Shown in pieces: positions 1 through 13,493 of a stretch of 64,000 nt of DNA. The stretch comes from Apostichopus japonicus (Eukaryota > Echinodermata > Holothuroidea > Aspidochirotida > Stichopodidae): positions 23,853,501 to 23,917,500 of the forward strand of contig NC_092568.1 of assembly GCF_037975245.1 (NCBI RefSeq). Direction: 5' to 3'. The translations under genes were made by a program, and so were the position numbers. The number at the start of each line of letters is the position of its first letter. Positions within the stretch are counted from its first letter, which is position 1. Under the pieces are notes generated by a model that searched no databases, was not told the DNA's origin, and saw nothing but the letters and a program-made list of their open reading frames with translations.

Positions 1-3000
1 GTACTTTCCACTAAGGCACTCCTCAGTCTCTCGACTTCCGAAGAAGATGTCTCTGTTGATACTGCGTTTTCCTCCACATCCTTTCTTCTGTCCTCACACT
101 CTCGCCTCAAACTCTCGTTCTCTTCCTTCAGAGCATTAATTTCCTGCTGCATCAGGTTCTTGCTCTCAAGAATATGCGAGCGTTCTTTCTCCTGTTGGAG
201 ATCTAGCTGCTTCAGATCATCCTGGAGATCGTCTCGCGCCTGAGAAACATCGAGCACCGACTGGTTCCTTTCCTCCAGTTCGTTCACAGTACGATCCAGT
301 TCCTCCGTCAGATGTTGGAGGCTCTGATGGGATTCGTCTAGCTGCTGCTGTAAGGAAACCTTCTCCTTCTCAGCCGCAGATACCTTTGACGATAACGTCT
401 CAGCTTTGCTCTGCAGTTGATCCATTTCTCTCGAGAGCCGCTCCTGTATCGATAAGAATAATAACAATGGTAGTGTAAATGTTAACTTGACATATGTTTG
501 AGCACAAAAGGTACCAATAAAGCATGCTGGATATCACTCTAGAGATAGTATGGGTGATATAACCCATGATGACTTAATGTAGCAATTACATTCAATTGAG
601 ATTTTTAGGAAAATATTTCTCTGCTTCCATCATTTCCCCTTCCCCTCTCTCATGTGAGAAAATTATGACTTGAAATGGACAGGAATGACCACTGTCATTT
701 CCTCCCCCCACCCCCCCTCACCTACCTTTGTTTTCTGATGAAAGTTTCTTTCCTTACCTTCTCTTTTATGGCCATGTCCAGATTTTCTTTAACCTTGACT
801 TCTGATGACTCCGCTGTCAACAACTGCTGACGGAGATCAGCGACCTTGGCTTGCATCTCTTCCGTTTCAGATGTTTCTTGAGACTGTGATAAGAAAGAAT
901 TAACCATAATACAAAACTCTTTGCATCCACTATTTGCATAACTTGTAATGTATTATGCTACTATTACTATCAAATTAAATAGATTCAGAATACAAACTCT
1001 TCCCTCTATATTAAGTTTTTCTAATTTTTTTTTTTATATTCGTGAACCCCAGAATTTGTGTCTTGATGGAACAAAAAGAAAAGAAATACACAAAATAATT
1101 TTATATCCTGTCAGAATCACAATATATTTTATTCTATGATATAAAGTTGATTTACGTGTCATTTTGAACTTATTTCACCTGATTTTCTTGTAGTTCTTTC
1201 AGAGCTTGCTCTTTCTGCTTCAGTTGTCCTCTCACTGTCATAACCACCTGCTCCAGAGCTTCCTTCTCCATCTCCCAATCTTTCTGAATCTCCTCAAACT
1301 GTGTCAACTGCTCCTGCATTGCACTGGCTGCTTCTGGGTACCTATGTAGTTTTAAAATTAATATTCATGCATCTGTCACATCTTAAATGACCCTGTTTTC
1401 ATCAACATCATCTACTCCAGCAGAACATCATTTTCTATCACTTTCAAAATCATCTGTTACATCACAAACACTTTGTATCAGAACAACCTTGCACTAAGTG
1501 CAAAAAAGCAAACCGTAAACAGAAACGTTGGTTTACATATTAAACATACGTCAGAAAACGAGCTCCAAAAACAAGGGACTTACTTTTGTTTAATGGAAGC
1601 AAACATTAACGAGTCATCGAATTCTCCGTCGAAACTCTGCGTATCAGAGTTGACTTCCACACCTGCAGCCTGGTTAGTGTCATTCGATCTCTCCGAGCCC
1701 CCGGCGCTCTGACCATCCGTCGAGAGACCGATGGTGGAGTCTGTCCTTGAACTAAGGTCACTTGGCAGATCTTTTCCTTCCTTCAGATATTGAATATCTT
1801 GATTTAATTTGGCTATGATTGAGTCGCTCTGCTCCTTATCTGTCGTTAACGACGTACACGTGGCGTTCAATGATTCCAACTCGGACTGGAGTCTTGAGAC
1901 TTGAGAAACCAGACGGTCATTCTCCTCTCGAGCCGGGTCATCCTCTGACCTCCCCATCCGACTAATCAGGTCAACCGTCTCATCCTGTACTTCCTGTGAT
2001 GCTGCCTCTAAGTCATCTACTGACCTTTGACCTTCCTCCATCTGAAATTAAAGAAATAGCAGCACTGGCACATGAATTCAATGCCGAGCGTTGAAGAAAT
2101 ACAACATTTCATGACATATTTCTTAAACTGCATCGAAGTAGGTGGATGAATCTAGAGTCAGCGAGGGGAGGGCTTTGTATCAAATTTATTACTACACATG
2201 ATAAGGAAAACAATGACCAACTGATTTTTGCCCAATTAAATAGCATGCTTTTAATAAGATATGTGCATAGAAGCAGCTGTAATAAAGACTTGTTTTTGTC
2301 TTCCCAGGAACTTCTGAGACAACCAAACAGCTGTGTAAAAGCAATCAGAGAAAGGAAAATGACTACCAAGTAAAAAAAAATATACTGTTAGACACACGAT
2401 GATAGTTATTGCACTAGCATGAAGATAACCAGTTTTATATACACTACATGCAGCCACAGCCCTTAGCTTATACATTGGGAGCTTAATTTCTTTAAAATTC
2501 AGGTTCAAGTTCATCCATCCATCCTCCCTCCCCCAACCCCTCCAAGATTTCACCTTCTGGACAAACAGAAACATCAAAGCAGGTAAAATGAAAACATGCT
2601 GAACAGAAAGTGCTTGTTGAAAGTTGTTCAAGATCAAATTCATGCAAATGAAGCAAAGGCTATGATAAAAAAGAAAATACCATGGATTTAGATACTTTCA
2701 GCAAACAGAGATTTATAGAACTCTTTGAAAGATGTTTGTTCCGATTCATTCATAAAATTGTATTCCCCTTGCTCAGTTCCAAAAAAATCACTCAAGTAAC
2801 CAGGATAGTGTTCCAAATGAATGCTAGATCTAGCACAAGGCTGTCACACAATAATCCACCAGACAAGCTCTGGTACAGTGCTGTCACACAACAATCCACC
2901 AAACTAGATTTGCTACAGGGCTGTCACACACCAATCCAGCAGACTAGATTTGGTACAGGGCTGTCACATAATCCACCAGACTAGATCTAGCAGTGTTGTC

Positions 3001-6000
3001 ACACAACCCACCAGACTACATTTGTACAGGGCTGTCACACAACAATCCACCAGACTAGATCTAGAACAGGGCGGTCACACAATCCACCAGACTACATCTT
3101 ATACAGGGCTGTCACACAACGATTTCCCAGACCAAACACCTGTTCATCAAGTCAGCTTTGCCTATAGACTTTCATGATCAAATCAAAACAGACACTAATT
3201 ATTAATCCAGAGCAAACCCTGATTTGAGAAACTTAACTATTACTGCATTACTTGGCAACTTATTTTTACATTGTTAACAATCGAAGAAATCATTTAAATG
3301 TCACGTTGATTAGTTCAAAAGCAGACATGCTATAAAAGCCCATTTTTATCACAACAAAAGTACCAAGGCAACACAAATTTGGTGAAGGTCACATTGCATC
3401 CAAAGGTATCTTTGCCATAGATAATATGGTGGTGAGACTTGATCATGGTAACATTTTTGAGATGGATCTCATCCAATTGTTAGTAGGTAGAATTAGTATA
3501 AATCTATGAAAGCAACATTGCATTTGATCGCTTTCTGCGCTACACAGCTTCAGCAATGCGAGTTAATCAAATGAAACCCTTTCTTGTCTCTGTCATAACC
3601 CAAAAATGAAAATGTGAAAAACGACAATAAAAGTGTTCCAAGAAAAGAAAAGGGAAACTCCACAAAAAGAATATTCGAGAAAACCACACATAGAAAGGTA
3701 TACTAAGACAGTTGAGAGTCAAAAGAAATATTCACAAATTTAACTCAAAATTTAGTATTAAAATTTGCCTTCATTATCTTGAGAAAAATGTCTCAAAAAA
3801 GAAGACAACTGCTTGGTAAAAGACGATCATCAACATAGTATGCGGAAAATTGCAACATTGCTCTTCAAAGTTAGGCTAACATTGCAATGTCACACTGACA
3901 CATACTTTGGCAAACATAGCCATGGTAGCACACCGATGAAACTTTTACATATTCTGACACACACAGAATCTCGTATTTTGTGAAAAGTTAGAGCAAGAAG
4001 AGAAACTCGTTTGCAAATAGTTTGAGGAAACAGCGACATGGGAACCACTGTAAAGTAGTATAAAGATATTTCATGGTCTTTTGTTATACCTGTTGCCCAA
4101 TGTCTATCATTGCTTGCACCAAATCTTGTTTTTCTTGAAACAACTTGGATTTTAAGGCAATACCGTCAGAGTCAAACTTCCTTCGGGCACTTTGAAGATC
4201 TTTCAACAAAGTGCTAGCACTCGCCTATATCAAAAGAAAGGAACCCTCATTAAATTTCAACGGTCTTTTACCTACCTGGTGCTTTTAAAAATTCACACCT
4301 GAGGGACCCCAAATTTTCTCCTTTGAAACTTTTCAAATTTCCCAGAAAAAAATAAATAAACAACAAGTGGGGAATGCTTTGACCAATCCAAAATAATCCC
4401 TGGTACCGGTACAACTTTAGAACCTTTGACTGAACTTTCAAAAAACTTTCACTCTAGAGAGGACTTATTTATGTACAAGAACAATTTGCACATGGAATCC
4501 TTAAGTAAACCAAACTTCACAAGTGACTTTGACAAGAAAAACATCCTGTTTTTCAAACTATACAGTTTAATGACTTCATGTATGCCTAAAAGATAATGCA
4601 AATTAATAGAACAAGATCAGCCCTTCTGTTAGTAAAATTATTTGTGAGCGCTTACCTTTTATTGCGGGAGTATTGTAGGTCAATAAGTAAAGCAACAAAT
4701 GATTAAGTAGTTAATAGCAGCATACAGTTGAGTGATAAAGGAGTAAACATGCATTTTGGGAAAGGCTAAAGAGGTTTGACCATGGATAGTAACAAAATGG
4801 AAAGGAATTAAAAGCAGGCAGTTAAGCAGTTAAGTAGGTAAACAATATGATGAAAGAGATAATGAAATTTCATAGAAGAAAGTAGATGTAAAGTTTCCAC
4901 TCAAAGTCTCTTTATTAAGATTTACACTCTTATATATAAGATTATTAATGAGAAAGACCCTGGGCAGAATGGGCAGATGGGTGTGGCGGAAGGGGGATGG
5001 GGAGGGCAGAGGGTACAAAATATAATCTTTCACATTCCTTTCAAACTTATTTAATTACAACATTTGAATTTTATTTTGAAGTAAAGAATAAATTGCTCTT
5101 AGGCTGTCTGTTATTGGTGAATAAATAGTAGAGACACTAAATTTTGGGGAATAACAGACAAGACACAGTATATGCCATGTCATCATCTGGAATGATGTAG
5201 GCTTCATAAATGCTAACCACAACTGTTTACGCTGATAATCTGAAATAAAGCTGGAGCAGATTTTTGAAGAGATATCGTGGGCATGTTATCATTATTTCTG
5301 AAGATACCAGATTGACTTAAGTTTTGTTTTACAGGTCTGCATACTTCTGAGCACAGTAGGCCTGATTTAGTTTGGTAAAGACCTTCTTTCCTTGTTTACT
5401 TTTATGAGGCTAACAAATCATTTTTACTTTCAAAATATGGACTTGTAAACCATCTCTGACATGACTGATTCTCGAACAGACTTTCAGACTTCCTTCCTTT
5501 TCTGTAGCTGTGCAGTATAAGTACCAATACACACCATGAGTGCTAAGCAAGAGCCATCAGCCCTCATTTCTAATTACACGAAGTTACGAACCCTCATGTT
5601 TCATCATATTTGGAAAGTGGATAAATTGTAGTACCAATAGTTGAAAGAGAGAAGGATGGGTCCTTCTGAAAAAAGTATGTAAATTGTTAAAGATGTAATG
5701 TATGTTACCCTCCACCAAAGGAACCCCTTGTGAGCTCAAACAAAAATGAAAGACATGTGAGGGTAAAAAAGGAATGTAAGTATCATGTTTAGATGTCCAA
5801 GATATAACATGAAATGACCAATTGGTTTCTCACCACAGCTGCAACACATTGATGTCGATGTTGTTGTGTTCTGGGGGGGGGGGGGTCTCTTTAGAACAGC
5901 TTGTACTTAAATCAGGGTATTGAGTAAAGGAAAAACTATAGGGCAGAAGAAAATGAAAGTATGTACGTGATTGTCATCCAGGGAAGCCAAGAGTCGATGC

Positions 6001-9000
6001 TTGGTGGCGAGTAATTCACCGCTGACCTCTTCTGTAGCAGTACGAGATGCTTCTAATTCTTTCTCTCGAACTAATGAAATTAAAAAAAAGAGGTAACATT
6101 GGAGGTTGTCTGCTGGGTACTGCCTAACGTTTTGACAGTAAAAAACAACAGAAAAAATGTTTAACAATATAGGTGATATTTAACTTGATCTCTACAACCT
6201 GCAAATATATCCAGACATGTGGTTCTAATGGAAAATTATGTCACTATGAATAAATGCTTTTCACATTTTTAAGAAATTTAGTCAACTGTTTCCTTGCAAA
6301 TATCCTAGCCTTGCATTGTAACAATGACACCCAGTGTCATGGTTACAGTGCCAATGATTTCAAGAATTGTAGGAAAATAGTTTTGCAAGAAAACTTGAAT
6401 CCAATGGACAGGGTTGCCCATCTGCTCCAGTCCAAGAAATGGGATGTTCCTACTTAATTAAGCTCATGCACCACATCTGGCAATATAAATTTCATTGCAA
6501 TAATTTTTATGAAGGCCACTTGACATTGTCTATGTTTATAGTGACATAAATTACATATGCTAACAAATGATGGAAAGATTGAAAATGTTGTTTATTATTT
6601 ACAATGAATGCTTTCTACTTCCAAGTGAGTATTGCTTAAGTAAGTATAATATGGCTGTTACATACAACGTTCAAATATGTATAACAAGGAACAGATGACT
6701 TTAAAAGTGGAATAAAGAACATAGCAAGGGCATTACAAAACAAACACAAAAACTGTTATTTAAGATAATGACCATTGAGGACCAAAAAGGCATGCACGAT
6801 AGAAAAGCAAGAGAACGAACATACCCTCCAGTAATCTTCTTAGCTCTTCCAATTCCTTCCGTGTCATATCATCACTGCCTCTCACCTCCATCTTCTCCAG
6901 GGCTCTGGTCTGATCCTTACTCACTTGCTCTAATTTCTCTTTTTCCTTATTTAAAATTTCTTTCTCTTTGCTCAGTTTAACAATTCTACCTTCAAAATCT
7001 GTTCTCTGCTTTGAGCTCTGTCTGTCTTTGAGTTTTAACTTTTCAATCTCTGATTGTAAACTGGCATTAGACGTCTCCGTCTCCTCTAATTCCTCTTTAG
7101 TCCGTTCCAACTCTTTCTGAACGAGCGACAGTTTCTCCTTAAGTTTACTTTCGTCGCCATGTTTCGAGGCGGAACTTTCATCCGTATTTAAATCTAGATC
7201 TTCTTCCAATTCTTCAATTTTTTCCTTGTAACTTTCAATTTCAGATTTATGTTTTCTATTAAGGTTTGATAATTTTTGATGATGGGCATCTTGCAATGCA
7301 GAAAGTTCATGTTGGGACTGATCAATTTCCTGTTGGAGTTTGGTCTGAAGTTCCTGCGAATATAGAGCAAAACAGACATGATCAATGATGGATTAAAATT
7401 TTGATCGTCCTCAAGAAACCATTTTGGATTCCTACCAGCACAATAATAACACTACATCAATTAAATGTTTCCATGCACATAGGATACCCTCTAGCACTGA
7501 TACCATCACACAAAATGTTACTCAGTTATTCCTACAGAGAAATATACACTGTAACCAAAGTTATAACAAGTTGTGGATTACAAATGTGAAATATATCTTG
7601 ACATACCTTAATTTTAGCTTTAAAAGCAGTGTCATTGGCTCCCTGAATTGCTTCTTCTCCAACTTGGAAGGATGGCTGTGATGCCAAAAAAAAAGAACCA
7701 TGTTGAATCAAATAAAAAAATCAGCAACATGTATCATCATCTTCCATTTATCTTTCTTCTTCTTGTAATTATAACAAAATTATAACAAGAGTTGCCAAAC
7801 CTAACCTTAAGTAACAAAAGATGCTCAAAATAACACTTGCAACATTTGTTCATAATAAATACTATGACTTAGCTCCTACACTAATAGACTGTAGTGAATA
7901 GCCTGACAAAATATCTTCATCATCTTCCACCCTGCCCCCTCGCCCTCCCCCTTCCCTCCCACCCTGTGAAGTGTTGGCATTTGTTCCAGAATCTACAACA
8001 ATGTCACTGGCTAAATAGAGAATAAAGAAGTACTTGTTGCTGATATCCAGATTTTTAAGACATATCTCAGAAAGCCGTACAAACAAAATACCTGAGGTTG
8101 ACTGGAAACCATTTGTTTCCAGTGGTCACATTCCGACTGTAATTTCTTAAGGTCTGAAGATAATTTGTTTATTTCCTGTTGGGCGCCGATGAGATCGTCG
8201 ATGTCATGATCGCCTGGTACTAGCAGAGCGGAGCTGCTCAGAGAGGACGTCGACGTGCTGGTTGCTAGGGCTGGGGGGCTGGCCATCAAACTCTCGGACT
8301 GAAAACCATGCCAGTCGGTTTGTTTCTCCTTCAAAAGATTTAATTCATCCTATATGGAAATGAAACATTAAAAAAAGTGGACCCAGAGTGGACAAAACTG
8401 CTCTTTTAGTAAGTGCTGTAAACAGCTTGAGAGAAGTTTTATCATACTCCAACTCAAATTTACAATACTTTCTATCTATATCTCTCTTTCTTATCCACGT
8501 TACAAAGTAATCGCAACTCAAATAACTCTGCAGCACAACAGATCTGTGTTCAACTGCTCAGGTAAAATTATCTTCATCTCAAATTCAGGACCACTGTGCA
8601 CATGAGGTAAATGTTACTTTTTTGAAAGGTTTTTTTAGGATTTTTCACAATTAACCTGTCCAGCTTTTCATCACAAGAGTGTGTTTCATATTAAACATTT
8701 ATAACTAAATTGATCTGCATATACTTAACAAAAACTTTGGCAATATACACAAACTCTTAATATTTAGTCATTTACTTGAACATTTATATTTACTCTTGGA
8801 AATGACTCAAATGCTCCCTACCAAGTCCAGGAAAGAATTTAACCGGTATCATATTGCAAAATGCTATGCATAATGGGTAAATTGCTATGCAAGTGCAAAT
8901 TTTTATAGCAGTTGTTGTACCCAGGAAAAGTCTTATTTTATAGTCTTGAAACAAAGCTCAGGAGGCTTTCAAAACTTCCATGCAAAATTTGAATACTAAA

Positions 9001-12000
9001 TTATCCTCTGAAGACACATTCAAATTTATCCATTTCAAACTGGATTAATATCATTTAAGAAAAATTGATGATAATTCTACCTGAGGTCCACAGCCTACAC
9101 AAGTGATCTGTTCTAGTAAAATTATAATATGAAGCACTAACCTCTTTCTCTTGTACCATTTCACGATACTGTGTGGATATGGAATTAATTTGTAGTTCAG
9201 ATGTTTCTGCTTTTTCCTCCAATTCTGAATTCATGAAACTGAGCCTCTCATTCTAAAATAAAAGAAGGATATTACAAATTAAATAAACAATCGGAATGCA
9301 TATTTATATTGAATGGCAGCTACTCTGTTCAGAAAACAATGACGTCAATATTTTGATATTGCAGTTAAAAGTGTAGAAATGTTGGAAGAGTGAAAGCAAA
9401 CCCTGGATAGCTTTTCACTCATTAATTGCTCTTTCACAAAAATTCACACATAGAGAGATATTTTTCTATGTATACATGATGATTAAAATACCTGCACTGA
9501 CATAGTCCAAAATTACTTCAGGTTTTCAAACATAAGAATGAAAAACCTGTTATCAGAATTAGAAAGCTACAAAAAATGGGAACAGATTTGAGACAAAGAT
9601 GGACTGACAGTTAAGATAGTGGAGATATCCCTTAATCCTCTCACTGCTCCTTCCTTCCATCTTACATCTCCTTTGTTGTGTCTATTTTTGCTCTATTTAT
9701 GCTCATTTTACATATTTACCTACTGTACACAGGTTTTTTTTGCAGTACTTATATATGCAGATTGCTTACAATTTTTCTCTCTTTAAACATTCAGTTTTAT
9801 TAGCTAATTTTTGGATACAAAGACAAGAAGGAATGTAATTCTCCAACCAATTGACATAATTACATTCACTTCAAAATGTATGCACTGTATATCCAGGGAA
9901 TAATTGATCCAGTATCACATCCCAAAATGCTATACAAAATGGTCAACTTGCTGTACAAAAGTAAAGATATAAAGTGCAGTTTTCTACATAGTGGCAATAG
10001 TATTCTATAGAGAGAAAAATTCATAGCCATAGAACATTAAATTAATCCCTCATATCAAAATTATGCTAAATTTGAAGTATTAACTTCACACTGTATTATT
10101 ATTATTGGCATTTGAATAACTAACCTCTGCTTTCAAACTGATGATTATTGTCTCCAATCTCTGGATTTTATCCTCAGAAATTTTCAGTTCGGTTTCATGA
10201 TCTGTGAAAGACAAAAATTGTATACAGATTTAAAATTTATACAATGAAAAGTATGAGGCAGGAGAAGTGTGTAATATTCATTGTTATACAACACCTAATT
10301 GTATTATGGTCATTTGATTGGTCAATTGCTCGTTGATTGCATGCAAAATCTGCTCTATTCCACTCTATGAAATAGAACCATGGGTTATACTTTTTTGGTA
10401 GCACTTTTTTTCAATGGTAAGAGAGCAGAGAAACCTGTCTGTTCAAAACAATCTGTTGCATGAGTGCATTTTACCCATCTTAATATAATTTGTTGTATAA
10501 AACAAATAATGAATGGTTTCCATTCGTGCAATACCTGTAGTGCAAATATTTCATGAGTTGAAAGATGTAATTTGTTCCATTCAACTTGGCTGCACCTCGT
10601 TGAATGGAACATTCCATCTTTCAACTCATGAAATATTTGCACTATTGCACTCATAACCATTCATTATTTGTATACTATTCTTTCTCCTAGTCCTGCTGTG
10701 TAATATGAACTAACAGATACAAGCGTACACAGGATCTAAACACTTTATCCAATACTGGGTAAGGTTATGACAACACCTTAAACATTACTGCAGTTGTTTG
10801 TAATATAATAAAGAAACACACTGAAGTCCCATTTAACAAACCTGGGATATCTCATTAACTGAAGACTCAGTTGAACACTACAGCAAAACAGCAATTTTTA
10901 ATTCAATCTATTTTGAAGGTTTGCTCTGTAATAGTGTTAAGACTGATATGGGCAATATGTGTCTGCATTAGACCAATGCTTGCAGGTGTAACCAATGCGG
11001 AGATTCAAATTAAACTAATACTAGGCTATGCTATGCTACACTACACTACAGGAAGGTTTTGACTTCCATAGTTCCTAAATAAACGTTTATCACTTTTTTC
11101 CGTCAAATTCTCTGTGAATCTGAAGAAAGATACAACCATTTATATAGCAACAACAACAAAATGTTGATGCCGATAACAGTTCCTGAAACTGCAAATCAAA
11201 TCAGATGGAAAGAAAAACATTTTGGTAAGACTTTCAGAGGAGTAAAAGCTGCTAACTGATAGCTAGGACTAAAACAATTCTCAAACTCTTACTAATGTGG
11301 CACATAAACCTATAGCATGGTGGGCTCATAATTGATGCACTTAAGGATTTGATCAATGATGTCTATCAAGGAAAAATACAAATCACTCAGCATACATGTG
11401 TTTTTCATATGTGTAGTTCCTCAGAAATGTTATGATCTCAAAATATTTAAGGTTCTGTGCTTATGGACCGTACAGTTGAGCAGAATTTGACCACAAAATG
11501 TCTGCCGTGTCAAGTTCTTTCATACCCCTAAATTGACACATTCGTCGAGAAGCTAACTGTAGTGTAGGCCTTAGTATACATCCATTGACTTTAGATGCTG
11601 TTTGCTATGCTCTGAGCCTCTAAGCTCAGACAGGTCAGGTCCCAGAGAGTAGTGTTATCATATTGAGGTAATGTTGGTTATTTTTAGGGTGTAAGATTTC
11701 CAAATGCCCAAAAAACGGGCAAAACTGGGGGGAGGGTGTTAAAAGCTAAAAAAAAAAATATACCACAATTTGGTCAGCAAATAGCTGGAATGGATTCAAA
11801 CTCATGAAATATGTTATTCTGCAATTTCTGTTTGACTGCAAAAAGTTTAGGTGGCCTGCTGTATCGTTGCTAGTAATAATTGAAGGTGCGTCAAGTACGG
11901 GGGTGCATCAATTATGAAGCATTTACTATACAATATATGCTCTATTTAGCTAACAAATTCTCAGTTCCAACTTACAGGGAATTAATGCTTTTGGGCCAAG

Positions 12001-13493
12001 AGACTGTTAACACAGTATTGGGAAAATATAATTCAAGCTTATTATATGGCAATCAATTTGCAAATATTTGGGAAATTCAGGGACCATTTACAACACTGCT
12101 TACGGGTCACACTAATTAGCGTCAACTCACGACAACTCACGACAACTCAAGACAACTCAAGACAACAGGTTTAAAATACCATCAAATACCATCAAATACA
12201 ATTGATGTTATCAGAGTATATCTGGAAACACGTTTAAAAGTGACTGGAACCAGCGTGCATACAGATCTTTCACGGGAAAAAATGTTTTTGTTGTAAAAAT
12301 CGCCAACTTTTTTCTAACGTTGAATTGGACGACGTGATGCCATTGCGCTTGCGCAATGACATTGGACCGAACCATTACACTACAGGTAAGTGTAATTTTG
12401 CAATAACATATGTAAATTACAATGGAAAAACAATAAGTATTCATTATTTTAAAAACATTCAATGATTTGACGGAGAGAATAATAAAACCGGGCAAGATGA
12501 TAGTAAGCAAGACTCTGTAAAATTAATAATAACATATGTAAATTAAAATGGAAAAATAATAAGAAGTATTCATTATTTTAAAACATTAAATAATTTGATT
12601 TGGAGTTCATTCACCATACTTTGGTGCTTTATTACTACGACAACCCACCTTACCGACACTGTACACAAGGTACTTTCCAAACCTAGCACAAACCCACTCA
12701 TATTATAATGGTTCGGTCCAATGGCATTGCGCAATCGCAATAGCATCATGTCGTCTAATTCAACGTTAGGAAAAAGTTGGCGATTTTTACGACAAAAACA
12801 TTTTTTCCCTTGAAAGATCTGTATGCACGCTGGTTCCAGTCACTTTTAAACGTGTTTCCAGATATACTCTGATAACATCAATTGTATTTGATGTTATTTT
12901 AAACCTGTTGTCTTGAGTTGTCTTGAGTTGTCGTGAGTTGTCGTGAGTTGACGCTAATTAGTGTGACCGCTGCTTACTAATCATCAGAAGATTGGTAATG
13001 GTCTATGTTATTCTTTACTAATAGAAATATTAAATATTGGCGATATAAATTTCTGGAATTTCTATAGCCATCCACAGAAAGACACAGCCGTTTTATATTA
13101 GGCCTTGGCTACAGTATTTCAGAATAACATGAAGTTGCGGTAATTTTGTATCCTAGGCCTAGCCTTACATAAATTATTTTGATTAGGAAAAATATAAATA
13201 TAAACAAGCATAAGTGCGAGGTACATGAATGGAGTAGTAATGCTGGCTGTAGGTAACATTTGTTATTTTACTGTCTAATACAAAGATGCTGCATATGCTG
13301 TATGTAACGTGTACTAGTAGTAGTAGTAGTACTAGGCTAGTAGCTTAGTAGAAGCGTTAACAATTAATAGTAACATACCGCTGACTTCGGTTGTACCTTC
13401 TGCTAGTACGTCGCGTGTAAACTCTGCGGCATTTGAAGCCACATTCGTGATCTGGGATGACCAGCTTTTTAAATTGTCTCCTAGCCAAGCCAT
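1..13493 (-). CDS. TRIP11: Thyroid receptor-interacting protein 11 / golgin GMAP-210, 5' part (12 exons, runs off the window at base 1)
   Basis: GMAP-210 is a cis-Golgi golgin that tethers vesicles and carries IFT20 toward cilia. Coding exons, from the start codon: 13379-13493, 10125-10201, 9142-9252, 8092-8349, 7607-7675, 6825-7353, 5967-6070, 4090-4224, 1584-2041, 1179-1341, 758-883 and 1-443 (open at the edge). All junctions are GT-AG and keep frame, giving about 862 residues, under half of the vertebrate protein (about 1980). The N-terminus (MAWLGDNLKSWSSQI...) is a short amphipathic ALPS-like helix. It is followed by EGTTEVS and then ENERLSFMNSELEEK, which match vertebrate GMAP-210 closely. 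The remainder is Glu/Lys/Gln-rich heptad coiled coil. Exon 4 adds a Ser/Thr/Ala-rich linker and exon 9 an acidic Ser/Asp-rich one. The C-terminal GRAB domain would lie outside the window. The start is the only ATG before the conserved N-terminal motif. Confidence 0.93.
2822..3125. repeat. Minisatellite, about 40-bp unit, about 8 diverged copies
   Basis: Tandem copies are built around CTGTCACACAACAATCCACC followed by AGACTAGATTTGGTACAGGG. Copies differ by substitutions and by loss or gain of a 3-bp CAA step and a few other bases. The array lies in the TRIP11 intron between exons 9 and 8. Short open frames across it come from the repeat and are not genes. Confidence 0.85.
3126..4089. other. TRIP11 intron, unannotated AT-rich DNA
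   Basis: No exon, RNA gene or recognisable mobile element was found here. The sequence is plain AT-rich intron between the 40-bp minisatellite and the exon at 4090-4224. Confidence 0.6.
4225..5966. other. TRIP11 intron with a 14-bp poly-G run near 5872-5885
   Basis: This intron lies between the exons at 5967-6070 and 4090-4224. It contains a long homopolymer G run on the plus strand close to the donor of the upstream exon. I saw no other structure. Open frames here are short and have no coding character. Confidence 0.6.
8815..9010. repeat. Dispersed repeat family, copy 1
   Basis: A stretch of about 200 bp contains AAAATGCTATGCA, then TTGCTATGCAAGTGCAAAT, TATAGCAGTTGTTGTAC and TATTTTATAG. 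It resembles 9880-10080 and 18620-18785 in the order of these blocks. It sits in a TRIP11 intron. There are no coding frames, terminal repeats or clear ends, so the class is unknown. Confidence 0.55.
9880..10080. repeat. Dispersed repeat family, copy 2
   Basis: This is a diverged relative of 8815-9010 in the next TRIP11 intron. It shows CCAGGGAATAATTGATCC, GTATCAC, AAAATGCTATACAAAATGG and TTGCTGTACAAAAG in the same order. Class and boundaries are unclear. Confidence 0.5.
10490..10675. repeat. Near-palindromic hairpin element (MITE-like) in TRIP11 intron 1
   Basis: Two arms of about 85 bp are inverted copies: AACAAATAATGAATGGTT...GTGCAAATATTTCATGAGTT...CCATTCAAC, and its complement. A spacer of about 13 bp (TTGGCTGCACCTC) separates them. 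The arms carry a few indels. I could not identify a clean target duplication, so the family is unknown. The 91-residue minus-strand open frame over it is an artefact of the palindrome. Confidence 0.7.
12104..12969. mobile_element. Foldback element, 866 bp, with long inverted repeats and an 8-bp target duplication
   Basis: The left arm (12104-12377) and right arm (12706-12969) are inverted copies of about 265-275 bp around a loop of about 328 bp. The ends read GGGTCACACTAATTAGCG and the complement CGGTCACACTAATTAGCG. CTGCTTAC flanks both sides (12096-12103 and 12970-12977). An 8-bp duplication is typical of hAT and P superfamily insertions. Each arm has a subterminal array of 9-10-bp GACAACTCA(C/A) repeats. 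The loop holds two direct copies of about 75 bp (12402-12475 and 12528-12605). No transposase frame is present, so this is a non-autonomous element in TRIP11 intron 1. Confidence 0.85.
13379..13493 (-). CDS. TRIP11: TRIP11 exon 1: ALPS-type membrane-curvature sensor
   Basis: This exon encodes 38 residues plus one base of the next codon (phase 1) and has a GTATGT donor. In vertebrate GMAP-210 the first 38 residues form an ALPS motif, an amphipathic helix with a Ser/Thr/Gly polar face that binds highly curved vesicles. The same character is visible here: Trp, Leu, Ile, Val and Phe spaced along the helix, with Ser/Thr/Asn between. The Gly-rich stretch of the vertebrate motif is missing, so the helix is shorter. 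Intron 1 (10202-13378) is the longest TRIP11 intron in the window and hosts two foldback elements. Confidence 0.85.

Noticed and set aside
726-757. Alternative donor extending TRIP11 exon 758-883 down to 726
   Set aside because: The GTAGGTGAGG site is good, but use of it shifts frame into the next exon; the donor at 757 keeps frame.
12211-12510. A 99-codon minus-strand open frame
   Set aside because: It lies wholly in the arm and loop of the foldback element, with no domain.
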